A stretch of 57,671 nucleotides of DNA from Bacteriovorax stolpii. Lineage in GTDB: Bacteria; Bdellovibrionota; Bacteriovoracia; Bacteriovoracales; Bacteriovoracaceae. Below the pieces are notes generated by a model. The model worked only from the letters and a program-made list of their open reading frames with translations, searched no databases and had not been told where the DNA came from. Where the stretch lies: positions 1 to 57,671 of the forward strand of contig CAMCYI010000022.1 in NCBI GenBank assembly GCA_945883845.1. The letters run 5' to 3'. Shown here in pieces: positions 1 to 8,644 of this stretch. Position numbers and translations under genes: made by a program. Position 1 is the first letter of the stretch. Each line of letters opens with the position of its first letter.

Positions 1-1904
1 TCAGCACTCATGCTCTTCCAGCTCGCACCAATTCCCCACCACACGGGCAGAAGCAGGCGGGTTTGCGTCCAGCAAAGAATCCACGGAATCGCTCGCAGGC
101 TGAATTTTCCGGGAACAGCTCTTTTCGAGGGACGAGAACCGATGCGGAGAAGATCAAGGTAATTATAAGGTGTCGCAGCACTGGTGAGATCCTGAAAAGA
201 AGGATCATTCACGAGAGTGCGATACTCTTTCTGGATTTTTGAGGTGAAAATTTTAAGCTCTTTATGTTCTTTCTGCTTTTTTGGTTTCACGAGAGGATAG
301 GTCTCAACGATTTTACCGACCTGGCTTCTCATGATGAGATGGTTGTTGAAATTGCGCTGAACCATTTCTCCCTGAATAGTGACTTTGAAAATATCCAGAG
401 CACTCTGAGGCCACCACGAAATCTGCTCCTGCACAGTTCCTCCCCCGCGACTGGTGGATCCACCTGAGCCGTGAAAGAAAACCGGAGTGAGTTTGTGAGA
501 CATGAGGAATTCTTCGAGATCAAAAAGAGCACTTTCGACCATTAGGCGCGAAGGCAGAACACCGTTTTCCTTACTTGAATCTGAGTAACCCACCATCACT
601 TCGAAACGACTACCCCATTCTTCCTTGTGAAGTTTCACGAGAGGATGTTTTTTCATCGCTCCTGAAAGAATTTCTCTCGAATGCAGAAGTCCTTTTTCAT
701 TTTCAAAGAGAGGAACAATTGGAAGCCCCAGAGAACCCAGTTCACGGATGGTAATTTTCACGGCCGCGAGATAGTCCTCAGAGGTCATGCACATGCTGAT
801 GATGAAACCACGGACGTACCACTTTGGTTCAAGTCCTCGCGATATTTGTCCCAGAGTTTTGAGCATAAGCGAGATCGGTTGCTTCGTATCAGTGACGGCT
901 TCTTTGATAACTGAGCTGTCCTCACGAATCTCGAGAGGAAGTACTAAAGCTGGATAAAGCCAGAGCAAAGTTTTGATCTCTTTGATCACCGGCGAGGAAA
1001 GGAGATTTTTATCAGCGAGAATTTCAAGTTTCAGAAAGCTCTGCTTGAAATTCGCGATCTTTTTACCATCACCCGCCGCCACTTTGTTGAGTGATTGAAG
1101 ATGTTTTTTGAGTTTTGCTAATTCAGGAAGAACATTTTTTCCTTCGGGCAGATAGTGAAGTTCTTCTTCAAATGCCGCGAGCTTTAGGACTACAAATCCC
1201 AGCAGCCACTTTCGTGAATGCTGAAAACTCTGAACCATCGTGAGCTTGCCGACTTTCGGATGTCCGTCCTTGTCTCCTCCGACCCAAGTGCGGAAGCTGA
1301 CAGGAATTCCCATTTCAAAAAGCGAAACTTGCTCGGTGAGAATTTCCGGATTCAAGACAGTCTGGAAAATTTCTTCCATCTCGTCACTCACCTGAGGCCG
1401 TTTATTATTGGCGAGATCAAGCCTCACAGCGATTCGCATGAGGTGAAGCAAACGCATTTCAATTTGCCCAAAATCGCTTTTGAGACCTTCGATAAGAAGA
1501 TTTTCAACCCGGGACATGAGTTTTAAAAAATGCCGGCTACGGGATTCTGTCGGGTGAGATGTAAAAACATAAATGATCGTGTCCGGACAATCAGACATTT
1601 TTATCTGATAATCTTCCAGGCGATGTGAGCGGTAAGCAGCTTCGCACGCATTGATGAGTTCAAGCATGAGCGAAAAGGCCTTGGCAACGAGACGCAGTTC
1701 TTTATCATCGGCTTTAGAGAGATTCTGATAAACACTCTTAAGTGCTTTCTCCACCAGAGGTGCATCTTCACCACGCACGAGTTTCATTTTTTTGCGGATC
1801 GATTCGATCTCGTTAAAAAGTTCATCGCCGTGAATTTCTTTGACGGCGTAACCGAGAGTTTTAACGGACTGGGAAACGAGGTGTTTTAAATCTTCTTGAA
1901 TCAT
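1..1904 (-). CDS. ppc: Phosphoenolpyruvate carboxylase, C-terminal end outside window
   Basis: Carboxylates phosphoenolpyruvate to oxaloacetate, refilling the TCA cycle in the cytoplasm. The frame is open from an ATG at 1904 to the window edge, giving 634 visible residues of a family usually near 900. Seen motifs: TSHPTE with the catalytic-type His at about residue 117, FHGSGGSTSRGGG (the family's FHGRGGxxGRGG loop), SRPSKR, and RAIPWILCWTQTR close to the edge. Order and spacing match the family. It is divergent from nothing nearby; the next gene lies 65 bp upstream in the same direction. The substitution of Arg by Ser in the glycine loop is unusual but the rest is canonical. Confidence 0.93.
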   Translation of the reverse strand, partial: MIQEDLKHLVSQSVKTLGYAVKEIHGDELFNEIESIRKKMKLVRGEDAPLVEKALKSVYQNLSKADDKELRLVAKAFSLMLELINACEAAYRSHRLEDYQIKMSDCPDTIIYVFTSHPTESRSRHFLKLMSRVENLLIEGLKSDFGQIEMRLLHLMRIAVRLDLANNKRPQVSDEMEEIFQTVLNPEILTEQVSLFEMGIPVSFRTWVGGDKDGHPKVGKLTMVQSFQHSRKWLLGFVVLKLAAFEEELHYLPEGKNVLPELAKLKKHLQSLNKVAAGDGKKIANFKQSFLKLEILADKNLLSSPVIKEIKTLLWLYPALVLPLEIREDSSVIKEAVTDTKQPISLMLKTLGQISRGLEPKWYVRGFIISMCMTSEDYLAAVKITIRELGSLGLPIVPLFENEKGLLHSREILSGAMKKHPLVKLHKEEWGSRFEVMVGYSDSSKENGVLPSRLMVESALFDLEEFLMSHKLTPVFFHGSGGSTSRGGGTVQEQISWWPQSALDIFKVTIQGEMVQRNFNNHLIMRSQVGKIVETYPLVKPKKQKEHKELKIFTSKIQKEYRTLVNDPSFQDLTSAATPYNYLDLLRIGSRPSKRAVPGKFSLRAIPWILCWTQTRLLLPVWWGIGASWKSMSA

Positions 1905-1969
1905 GCACAGAATATTCTCAGACCAGAGTGCAAAACGAAAGCTGTCAGAGCTTTATTTTGACATAAGGA

Positions 1970-2419
1970 CTAAGGGCGACGTTTGATTCGCTGAATGATG
2001 CGATCAAGTGAGCCCAGAAATTCAGATCGATCTCTTTTTTCAAAGGGAGCTGGCCCGCCCTTCACTTCTCCCATCTCCCGAAGCTCCTTCATGAGTGTTC
2101 TGGTCGCCATCGCATCTCCGATCATGTCCTCAGTGAACTCATCACCTCGGGCACCTAAGACCTTCGCTTCGCGTTTCAGACAACGATCCGCCAGCGGAAT
2201 ATCCGTTGTAATACAGATGTCATTTTTTTCGATGTTCTCAGCGATCCAGTTGTCGGCCTCGTCTGCACCGGCGGCCACAACCTGCATGGAAAACAAGGGA
2301 TGCGGTGGCATCTGGATGCGCTTATTAGCGACAAGGATCACAGGAATCTGATAGCGCATGGCCACTTTGTAAGTTTCTTCTTTAACCGGACAGCCATCAC
2401 CGTCGATATAGATTTTCAT
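1970..2419 (-). CDS. YaiI/YqxD (DUF188) family protein
   Basis: A 149-residue protein of the UPF0178 family, whose fold is PIN-like; no biochemical role is firmly known. The start at 2419 gives the family's N-terminus MKIYIDGDGCPVK, and the motif GAGADEADNW-like segment (AAGADEADNWI), TTDIPLA and GARGDEFT are all present. A longer frame reaches 2659 but would run into the divergent hydrolase gene and has no family similarity. The 57-bp gap to the divergent gene at 2477 should hold both promoters. Confidence 0.88.
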   Translation of the reverse strand: MKIYIDGDGCPVKEETYKVAMRYQIPVILVANKRIQMPPHPLFSMQVVAAGADEADNWIAENIEKNDICITTDIPLADRCLKREAKVLGARGDEFTEDMIGDAMATRTLMKELREMGEVKGGPAPFEKRDRSEFLGSLDRIIQRIKRRP

Positions 2420-2476
2420 CACACTATTTTGATCGAGGGACTGTCCTTCGTCGAGATTTTCCATTACATTTTTCCC

Positions 2477-3292
2477 ATGATGACTTTCTTTTCGCAGATC
2501 TTCGCTTATTTCACGGGAATTTTTCTCTCGTTGATTCATCACGAGCACACGGCCGCGACAAAGTGCGGAGAAGTTCAGGATCTTCAGTGGTGCTACTATC
2601 AGGGCTCCCCTACCACCACGCGGACGGTGGTGTTTCTTCACGGCTTCGGAAATAACCATGATTCCTGGGGCTGGAACTCAGTCACAAAACGTATTCTCGC
2701 TGACTGGGAGAAAACTAAAACAGACCGGCCTGATGTCATCGCTCTGAGCTTCGGAAAACTCTGGTGGTACACCCATGATAGAGGTGCAGAAATGACAAAA
2801 TTTATCACTGAGTTTGAGAAAACCCAAAAAATCGAAAATAAATCCAGAACACTTTACGGCGACTCTATGGGTGGACATAATTCTTTCCGCTGGGCCGTGG
2901 ATCATCCTGAATTCTTTGAACGCATGGCCCTCATTTGCCCTGCCATGCCGATATCTTTTGCAGTCAGTGATGAAAAAATTTACGACGGAATGTGGCCTTT
3001 CAATATGGGCGCAGATCTCCTGATCTCAGAACAATACGCCACTCTTCAGGGCCTGAATAAAAATCCCATCACGAATACGTTTTATTTTGAGAAATTAAAG
3101 CCACTTCAGAAAATTCATGTGGTGGTCTCGGATAAGGATCACTTTGGTTTTTATGCCGGAGGATTAAGGCTCACGAAAGCTCTGAAGACAATTCCGGGTG
3201 CTAAAGTTGCCCTTGAAGTACAGACGATCCGGCACTGTGAAGCCGAAGTCTCTAAGCTCGCACCATTTATTGCTGAACGCAGAAGCTACTAG
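2477..3292 (+). CDS. Alpha/beta hydrolase (esterase D-like)
   Basis: A serine hydrolase of 271 residues. VVFLHGFGNNHDSW carries the oxyanion-hole HG motif, GDSMGG is the nucleophile elbow, and an Asp/His pair appears in SDKDHFGFY near the C-terminus. The first 25 residues are hydrophobic (FFSQIFAYFTGIF), perhaps an export or anchor segment, but they have no basic N-terminus, so location is uncertain. Two ATG codons in a row (2477, 2480) precede it; a longer frame from 2300 is rejected because it would cover the whole divergent gene start. Substrate unknown. Its 3' end overlaps the convergent gene by 26 bp. Confidence 0.78.
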   Translation: MMTFFSQIFAYFTGIFLSLIHHEHTAATKCGEVQDLQWCYYQGSPTTTRTVVFLHGFGNNHDSWGWNSVTKRILADWEKTKTDRPDVIALSFGKLWWYTHDRGAEMTKFITEFEKTQKIENKSRTLYGDSMGGHNSFRWAVDHPEFFERMALICPAMPISFAVSDEKIYDGMWPFNMGADLLISEQYATLQGLNKNPITNTFYFEKLKPLQKIHVVVSDKDHFGFYAGGLRLTKALKTIPGAKVALEVQTIRHCEAEVSKLAPFIAERRSY

Positions 3293-4241
3293 AGTTCTGA
3301 TATAAGCGGTACTTCCCTTTCTTGGCAGAAGGCTCTTTTGTATCACGAACATATTCGACGTAATTGCCGGCAAGCGGAGAGATAACGAGTGCGCGGCTTT
3401 TGCGATCTTCCAGATCAAAACTCATCACTGACAAAGAAACCACGATTTCGTTTTCTGTAATAAGATCTTTCAGGAGATATTCCCCCGGCTCCATCGAAAG
3501 AGCATACGGCTTCACGTAAGTGCGTGCGAGAGTGACGTGTGAGAGGCCTTTGACCTCGCCCGTATCATTCGGATGGAGATCAATTCTGAAGCCACCATCG
3601 TCAAACGTAAACGACTTCACAACACCCGTGTTCGGAAGCTTCGGCAAATCACGTGAGAAATCGAAATTTCTGATGATATTTTTTTTATCAGGATTGATTT
3701 TCAGATCATGGGTGGAACTGCATTTTCCGAGCACAGTCAAACGTGTTGTGGCCGAACCTAAATCGTTTTCAACCACGCTTGATTCATCGAGAGAACATTC
3801 TGTCAGTACGCCATCATGATTGAGCGCACTCAGATCTTCGTCGACGCCAAGAGAGATCGTCTGCACACCGTAACTTGAAATATCTTTGGCGAAATTAAAA
3901 TTACCGCATGAATCAACAGATTTAATGCCTTCATATTCTCTCAGGACCATATAAGAAATATCGACAGACTGAAGAGTGCGCGGGCATCCCTTGGGATCGC
4001 GAAAAGCAAGTTTGGTTTCGAGTTTTGCCTTGAATGAAACACCGTTACTCGAGATCGCTGCATCCTGGGCGTATGGTGAAGAACAGGCGTCTGATGGATT
4101 ATTGGTAGCGTAAACTGCATCAACACTGACAATCTTAATCCCTGGTCCTACGGATCCTGAAAGATCGAGAGAACCTGCAATTGAACTTGCTGCGAACAAC
4201 AGACCGCTGGCCCATGCGATTGATTGAGAGTAAACGCCCAT
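3267..4241 (-). CDS. Exported protein of unknown function
   Basis: A 324-residue protein that I do not recognise. The N-terminal stretch (SIAWASGLLFAASSIAGS) looks like a signal peptide with few basic residues. It has several scattered Cys (ACSSPY, GCP, SCGN, ECS, KCSS, FCVQQ), suggesting disulfides, and a beta-rich composition. The ATG at 4241 is preferred over a GTG at 4250 because AAGGTGG lies five bases before it. It is convergent with the hydrolase gene, overlapping it by 26 bp. Confidence 0.7.
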   Translation of the reverse strand: MGVYSQSIAWASGLLFAASSIAGSLDLSGSVGPGIKIVSVDAVYATNNPSDACSSPYAQDAAISSNGVSFKAKLETKLAFRDPKGCPRTLQSVDISYMVLREYEGIKSVDSCGNFNFAKDISSYGVQTISLGVDEDLSALNHDGVLTECSLDESSVVENDLGSATTRLTVLGKCSSTHDLKINPDKKNIIRNFDFSRDLPKLPNTGVVKSFTFDDGGFRIDLHPNDTGEVKGLSHVTLARTYVKPYALSMEPGEYLLKDLITENEIVVSLSVMSFDLEDRKSRALVISPLAGNYVEYVRDTKEPSAKKGKYRLYQNSSSFCVQQ

Positions 4242-4371
4242 GTCATCCACCTTATTTAAAGTAAAATTAGTTTACCTGTTTCCTGAAAATTTCCACCATG
4301 TTTGAGTATTCTTTGAGAACTTTTTGTCAGGAACGGTCACTGACGCGGGATACCCGACAGCAATGATCGGG

Positions 4372-5031
4372 TTACTTCGAATTTACTAACGACTGAACCA
4401 CAATAAAGTGAATGATCGCACCAGCGTTGATGAGAAGATGAAAGAACTCGTGATAGCCGAAAATCTCAGGCCTGAACTTCGGTCTCTTGAGAGCATACGA
4501 AATCGCACCCAGTGAATAGACAACTCCGCCGACAATAATCAAAACCGAATTCGCCATGCCGATGTTGTGAGACAACTCGGAGATGTACGGCAAGATGAGA
4601 TAGCCCGCAATCAGGTACAACATGGAGCTGATGTATTTCGGAACATTCACAAAAAATATCGACTGCACGATCCCCAAAAAGGCGACACCCCAGATCGTTA
4701 AGAGAAGCTTCAAGGCCGATTCCTCATTCAATCCGAGAACTGCAACAGGAGTAAACGTTCCCGCGATCATGAGGTAGATTCCACAGTGATCGAGCTTCTT
4801 CCAGAGGAGTCGTTGCTCCGGATTCCAGGTCACGCGATGATAGATGGTGCTGATCCCAAGCATGGTGAGAGCGCAGACTCCATAAACTAAAACGGCGAAA
4901 AGTTTCGGCCCCGTTCCGCAGTTTAAGGCCAGGGGAATGAGGGCCCCGAGGGCGATAAAGAACATACCCTGATGGAAGTGTCCCCTCAGGCGAGGCTTCA
5001 CTTTAGCTGGAATTTTTTGCTCAGGATGCAT
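4372..5031 (-). CDS. Hemolysin III / PAQR family membrane protein
   Basis: A seven-helix inner-membrane protein of the hemolysin III (COG1272, PAQR-like) family, about 219 residues as usual. Seen: STIYHR, DHCGIYLMIAGTFTPV and the C-terminal YHEFFHLL...AIIHF, which supply the family's metal-binding Ser/His/Asp residues; related receptors have ceramidase-type zinc sites. True haemolysis is not implied. The ATG at 5031 follows a TTG at 5034; AAGGGG lies upstream at a spacing that fits either. The gene is divergent from the RRM gene across a 218-bp gap. Confidence 0.88.
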   Translation of the reverse strand: MHPEQKIPAKVKPRLRGHFHQGMFFIALGALIPLALNCGTGPKLFAVLVYGVCALTMLGISTIYHRVTWNPEQRLLWKKLDHCGIYLMIAGTFTPVAVLGLNEESALKLLLTIWGVAFLGIVQSIFFVNVPKYISSMLYLIAGYLILPYISELSHNIGMANSVLIIVGGVVYSLGAISYALKRPKFRPEIFGYHEFFHLLINAGAIIHFIVVQSLVNSK

Positions 5032-5172
5032 CAACTTATCCCCTTCAACTCTCTAATTTGTCTGACCTCGTGAAGAATAAATATAAATACGTGTATGAAA
5101 GGCTGGCAAGTCCCTGTAGTATAATTCTTAAGTGGACCTGTTCGAGTTCTTAGCTACCTGCCAATAGATATC

Positions 5173-5235
5173 AACAAAACAAAATCCCTTAAAATTTAAA
5201 TCTCAGTTTTGTTACAACTCTTTGTAGCAATTTTT
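5173..5235 (+). promoter_or_regulatory. Two mutually exclusive leader hairpins before the RRM gene
   Basis: AACAAAAC (5173-5180) can pair with GTTTTGTT (5206-5213). TTGTTACAA (5209-5217) can also pair with TTGTAGCAA (5222-5230) around a CTCT loop, and that second stem is followed by five T (5231-5235), then the GGAGG at 5240. The stems share bases 5209-5213, so only one can form. The second resembles a weak terminator with only two G-C pairs. Role is inferred. Confidence 0.4.
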
Positions 5236-5249
5236 CATTGGAGGCTCAT

Positions 5250-5549
5250 ATGAGTCAGAAAATTTATGTTGGAAACCTCGGTTTCTCAGTTACTAACGAA
5301 ACTCTTAAGACCAAGTTTCAGCAATACGGTGATGTACAAACCGCAAATGTGATCATGGATAGAGATACAGGCAGAAGCAAAGGCTTCGGCTTTGTAGAAA
5401 TGGGCAATCAACAACAGGCCGCAGAAGCTATCACAGCTTTGAATGGCTCTGAGTTCGAAGGCCGCGCTATGAACGTTTCTGAGGCAAAACCTCAGGCTCC
5501 ACGTGATGGCGGCGGGCGTGATAATGGTCGTAAGTCAAATTACAGATAA
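5250..5549 (+). CDS. RRM-type RNA-binding protein
   Basis: A 99-residue single RNA-recognition-motif protein like those of cyanobacteria and several proteobacteria, often cold-responsive RNA chaperones. RNP2 is IYVGNL (residues 5-10) and RNP1 is KGFGFVEM (44-51); the C-terminal tail is rich in Gly, Arg and Asp (DGGGRDNGRK), typical of this class. The ATG at 5250 follows GGAGG with five bases between; a TTG at 5238 lies before that site and is rejected. A strong terminator follows directly, so the gene is probably monocistronic, with a long leader of about 200 nt that carries competing hairpins. Confidence 0.93.
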   Translation: MSQKIYVGNLGFSVTNETLKTKFQQYGDVQTANVIMDRDTGRSKGFGFVEMGNQQQAAEAITALNGSEFEGRAMNVSEAKPQAPRDGGGRDNGRKSNYR

Positions 5550-5564
5550 TTCCCAACGCTCCTA

Positions 5565-5608
5565 AGGGCCTCGCACCAATGATAGACGGTGCGGGGCCCT
5601 TTTTTTTT
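5565..5608 (+). terminator. Intrinsic terminator of the RRM gene
   Basis: A 13-bp stem (5565-5577 with 5588-5600, one G-T pair) and a ten-base loop, followed by nine T. Confidence 0.92.
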
Positions 5609-5698
5609 ATGGTCAGGAGTCGGCGCTGATAATTTAGCTTAACTTAAGTGTTGATGCCTCCAGGGTACGGGTAATCTTACCTTTGCCAGGAAGGTCTC

Positions 5699-6964
5699 TT
5701 GAAAATATTCAGATCCATTGTTGCAGTTCTTCTTACGGTTGCGATCGTGACCTTGTCAGTCATCATGATCCGTCACACCCGCGATATCCAGCCTCTCAAA
5801 ATCGAATACGCTGAACTTCATCATTTTAAAAATGGTCTTCTCAGCGTGGACGAATGGAAGAACCATCTTTCAGAAATCATTAAGGACGAAATCGCGAACA
5901 TCAATCTTGGCAAGGCCGATACCAAACAATACCTGCAGGGCCACCTCGAGAAACAGCTTGAGATATTCATCGACAGAGTCCTTGAGCGCATTGAAAAAGA
6001 AAACGACGAAACGTTCAAGGGTCGTATGAAGCAATCGCTTATGGAAACCTTCATCGATGTCAAAGACATCAAAAAAGGCATTCCTGATTACGCCAAAGCA
6101 ATGGTGAAAGAAGCGACCAGCAAGAAAAACCAGTCTCAGATCCGCCAGATGCTGAATAAAAAAGCGTCCAGCTATATGAAGAAGACTTACGACATCCGTC
6201 CCAATTCAACGACGGATCTCATTCTTAAAAAATATGGTGTGAAAGACCTGGATGAGGCGAACCATATTATTCTTCAGAAGCTCGCACGTACCCGTGATGT
6301 TGTTGATGAACTTTCACTCCTGATTGTCGGGATGGCAGTGGCCCTGTTCCTAATTGTCGGTATCGGAAGATTACCTCTCACGACTCTTGAGTACTTTGCC
6401 TTCGCCATTTGCCTGCTTGCCCTCCTTATCACTGGAGTGACGACTCCGATGATCGATATGGAAGCGCGAATTGCTGAACTCACTTTCTCTCTCATGAATC
6501 ACCCGATCACTTTTGGTAACCAGATTCTTTTCTTCCAGAGTAAGTCTGTGCTCGATGTGTTCTGGATCATGTTCACTCATAAAGATCTGCAGATGAAACT
6601 CGTAGGAGTTCTGCTTGTGAGTTTCAGCGTGGTCTTCCCGGTGATCAAGATGATCTCAACTCTGTTTTATTATTTTGACTATTGCTCTGGTCGCAAAAAT
6701 AAAATCGTGAATTTCTTTGTGATCCAGAGTGGAAAGTGGTCCATGGCAGATGTCATGGTGGTCGCGATCTTCATGGCCTTCATCGGTTTTAATGGGATCA
6801 TTAATTCCCAGCTCGGACAGATCAGAAATTATACCGATGATCTCGATATCATCACCACCAACGGAACGAAACTTCTTGCCGGGTATTACCTCTTTCTCGC
6901 CTACGTCATCCTCGCCATGTTCTTCACTCTCATCCTGAAGAAAAGACATCGCGACGCCTGCTGA
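5699..6964 (+). CDS. PqiA-like multi-pass membrane protein
   Basis: A 421-residue inner-membrane protein. Residues 7-25 form one helix, 26-205 a charged, probably periplasmic helical domain, and the last half has about five more helices. GKWSMADVMVVA matches the signature of paraquat-inducible protein A domains (GRWSM-DV), proteins that in Escherichia coli work with MCE-type lipid-transport partners; no MCE gene is visible here. The start is TTG at 5699, supported by AGGAAGG four bases upstream and by the lack of an in-frame ATG before the first helix. The exact role is unknown. Confidence 0.72.
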   Translation: MKIFRSIVAVLLTVAIVTLSVIMIRHTRDIQPLKIEYAELHHFKNGLLSVDEWKNHLSEIIKDEIANINLGKADTKQYLQGHLEKQLEIFIDRVLERIEKENDETFKGRMKQSLMETFIDVKDIKKGIPDYAKAMVKEATSKKNQSQIRQMLNKKASSYMKKTYDIRPNSTTDLILKKYGVKDLDEANHIILQKLARTRDVVDELSLLIVGMAVALFLIVGIGRLPLTTLEYFAFAICLLALLITGVTTPMIDMEARIAELTFSLMNHPITFGNQILFFQSKSVLDVFWIMFTHKDLQMKLVGVLLVSFSVVFPVIKMISTLFYYFDYCSGRKNKIVNFFVIQSGKWSMADVMVVAIFMAFIGFNGIINSQLGQIRNYTDDLDIITTNGTKLLAGYYLFLAYVILAMFFTLILKKRHRDAC

Positions 6965-7077
6965 TGCTTCAAAAACCCATTGAGAGTTGGCCTCCAACCT
7001 TAGGATATAAGGCCTGAATGCAGGATCGGGTTGAGTTAAATCGAAAAGTCTCCGATAATAAAGAAAAAGGGGCCTTC

Positions 7078-7581
7078 ATGAAAAATTTTTTCGTTTTTGC
7101 TGTTGTTCTTTGTACCAGTCTCACGGCCTTTGCTGAGTCTTCACCAGTCAAGGAATCCGAGATTAAGTCTGTTGAAAAAATCGTCTCTCACTTCAATATC
7201 CCGCACGTTAAGGCCGGCGATTGTAAGAAGATTATTTTCGACGTTAAAAGTTTAGTGAGAGGATTTAATCCTGCTTCGTGGACAGCGGCTTGGGGTACAA
7301 GTAACAAACCTCTTCCGCAGCCATTGATCGGATCAATGATCAACATCACGAATCGTCTTCCTATCAAACTTCAGAAACCGGATTCAATCACTCTCCTCTC
7401 TGAGATGAAATTCATCGGTAAGTCTTGTAACAATAAACCAATGGTCTGGAATGTTTCATACAAGAAGAAAGATAAAGAAGATAAGAACCAGAACAACTCT
7501 GAGCGCGATCCTTCAAAAGACATCATCGTTCCGTCTTCAGACGCTCCTGCCTCGGCAGCTCCTGAATCGACAGAAGAATAA
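7078..7581 (+). CDS. Small exported protein, unknown function
   Basis: A 167-residue protein with a clear signal peptide (MKNFFVFAVVLCTSLTAFAES, cleavage after AFA). Two Cys (GDCKK, KSCNN) could form a disulfide. The last 40 residues are charged and then rich in Pro, Ala and Ser, probably disordered. I do not recognise the family. The ATG at 7078 sits behind a purine-rich AAAAAGGGG. It ends at a bidirectional terminator shared with the convergent gene. Confidence 0.72.
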   Translation: MKNFFVFAVVLCTSLTAFAESSPVKESEIKSVEKIVSHFNIPHVKAGDCKKIIFDVKSLVRGFNPASWTAAWGTSNKPLPQPLIGSMINITNRLPIKLQKPDSITLLSEMKFIGKSCNNKPMVWNVSYKKKDKEDKNQNNSERDPSKDIIVPSSDAPASAAPESTEE

Positions 7582-7605
7582 TTCTTAAAATCAGATCAAA
7601 ATAAG

Positions 7606-7638
7606 AAACCCCCGTCTTGAACGGGGGTTTTCTTTTTT
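7606..7638. terminator. Bidirectional intrinsic terminator
   Basis: Perfect ten-base arms AAACCCCCGT (7606-7615) and ACGGGGGTTT (7621-7630) around a five-base loop. T-rich tracts follow on both strands, so it can end both convergent genes. Confidence 0.92.
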
Positions 7639-7654
7639 AGCGTGTTTGATTTAT

Positions 7655-8644
7655 TTACTGAGGAAGAGTAATCGACATCGGACGACAGGCAAAGTTCTTT
7701 CCGTCTGATCTTACGTTCGTACAGAGTACTTTCACATCGTAGCTCTCATTGCAGGCAGGACGAGTGAGTTTCAGAGAAACTTGTGGCAAGGCCATCGAGT
7801 AATCGGCGTGAGGAACACTGATTGTGAAGTTCAAAGTGCCCGAGACGCTAAGCGAAGCAGATTGCTGGTCCGGTGTCAGGCGAACTGAAGACACAAAGTT
7901 TTTATTTCCATCAAGGAATATAATTTCAACTTTCGACTTCGATTTATCACTGAGAACTGATTCAAGCTTGAGTTCACCCTGACAATCCGGATTCTCAAGA
8001 ACGAGTTCGCTCTCGAGGAACGGATGTCCCATATCCAGCTTTTGATTCTTGTCGAAATCAAGGACTCCACCGCTTAAGAACTCTTTGAGCACGAGTTCTG
8101 TTTTGATTTCGCTGTCTGAGTAAACTTCGCCCACGAATTTGCGGGTGATTTCAACGTTCAGGTTCTTGCCGTACTTTCTATATGCTGAGTAAGCCGCTTC
8201 GTGGAACTTTAATACACCCTGGTTGAAAGAATTCATGCGAAGCCAGAGAGGCCTGTTCACAACAATTTTATTAATCCCCATATCCCAGTTTGCGAGCTGC
8301 TCATATGAACAGTCTGGAGCATGATAGAGATTGTCGGCATCGAGAGTGCGCTCGATAGCGATGTTCTTCAAAGAGAACTTAGATTCCACATCTTTCAGTT
8401 CTGCTTCGATGAGCTTCGCAAGAAGCTTGTATTTTTGAGAAACTTTGATGAGTCCAAGCTTGATCGTATCTTCCTGAGAAAGGTCACGCTCTGGAACGGA
8501 CAGGTCAAACCGCTCACGCGCTTCGAAAAGATCGTACATCTCAACTTTATCTGCACACACATGTCCGCCGCCTCCGTTACCACCTTCTTTAGCGTAAGAA
8601 GCAAAAGCAGTGAGGGCGAGAATTATTCCAAGTGTCTTTTTCAT
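7655..8644 (-). CDS. Exported protein with GGNGGGGH motif, translationally coupled to a regulator
   Basis: A 329-residue exported protein: signal peptide MKKTLGIILALTAFASYA, then KEGGNGGGGHVCADK, a glycine-rich start I associate with a set of Bdellovibrio-type exported proteins of unknown role. Residues 90-200 are helical with a DCSYEQL and W-rich segment; the last third is beta-rich with paired Cys. The ATG overlaps the upstream regulator's stop as ATGA (8644-8641), and AAGGAAAGAG lies before it, so translation is likely coupled. The regulator may control when it is made or exported, by inference. Confidence 0.75.
   Translation of the reverse strand: MKKTLGIILALTAFASYAKEGGNGGGGHVCADKVEMYDLFEARERFDLSVPERDLSQEDTIKLGLIKVSQKYKLLAKLIEAELKDVESKFSLKNIAIERTLDADNLYHAPDCSYEQLANWDMGINKIVVNRPLWLRMNSFNQGVLKFHEAAYSAYRKYGKNLNVEITRKFVGEVYSDSEIKTELVLKEFLSGGVLDFDKNQKLDMGHPFLESELVLENPDCQGELKLESVLSDKSKSKVEIIFLDGNKNFVSSVRLTPDQQSASLSVSGTLNFTISVPHADYSMALPQVSLKLTRPACNESYDVKVLCTNVRSDGKNFACRPMSITLPQ

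Noticed and set aside
2300..2476. N-terminal extension of the hydrolase gene to 2300
   Set aside because: It would overlap 120 bp of the YaiI-family gene start on the other strand and carries no hydrolase or signal sequence.
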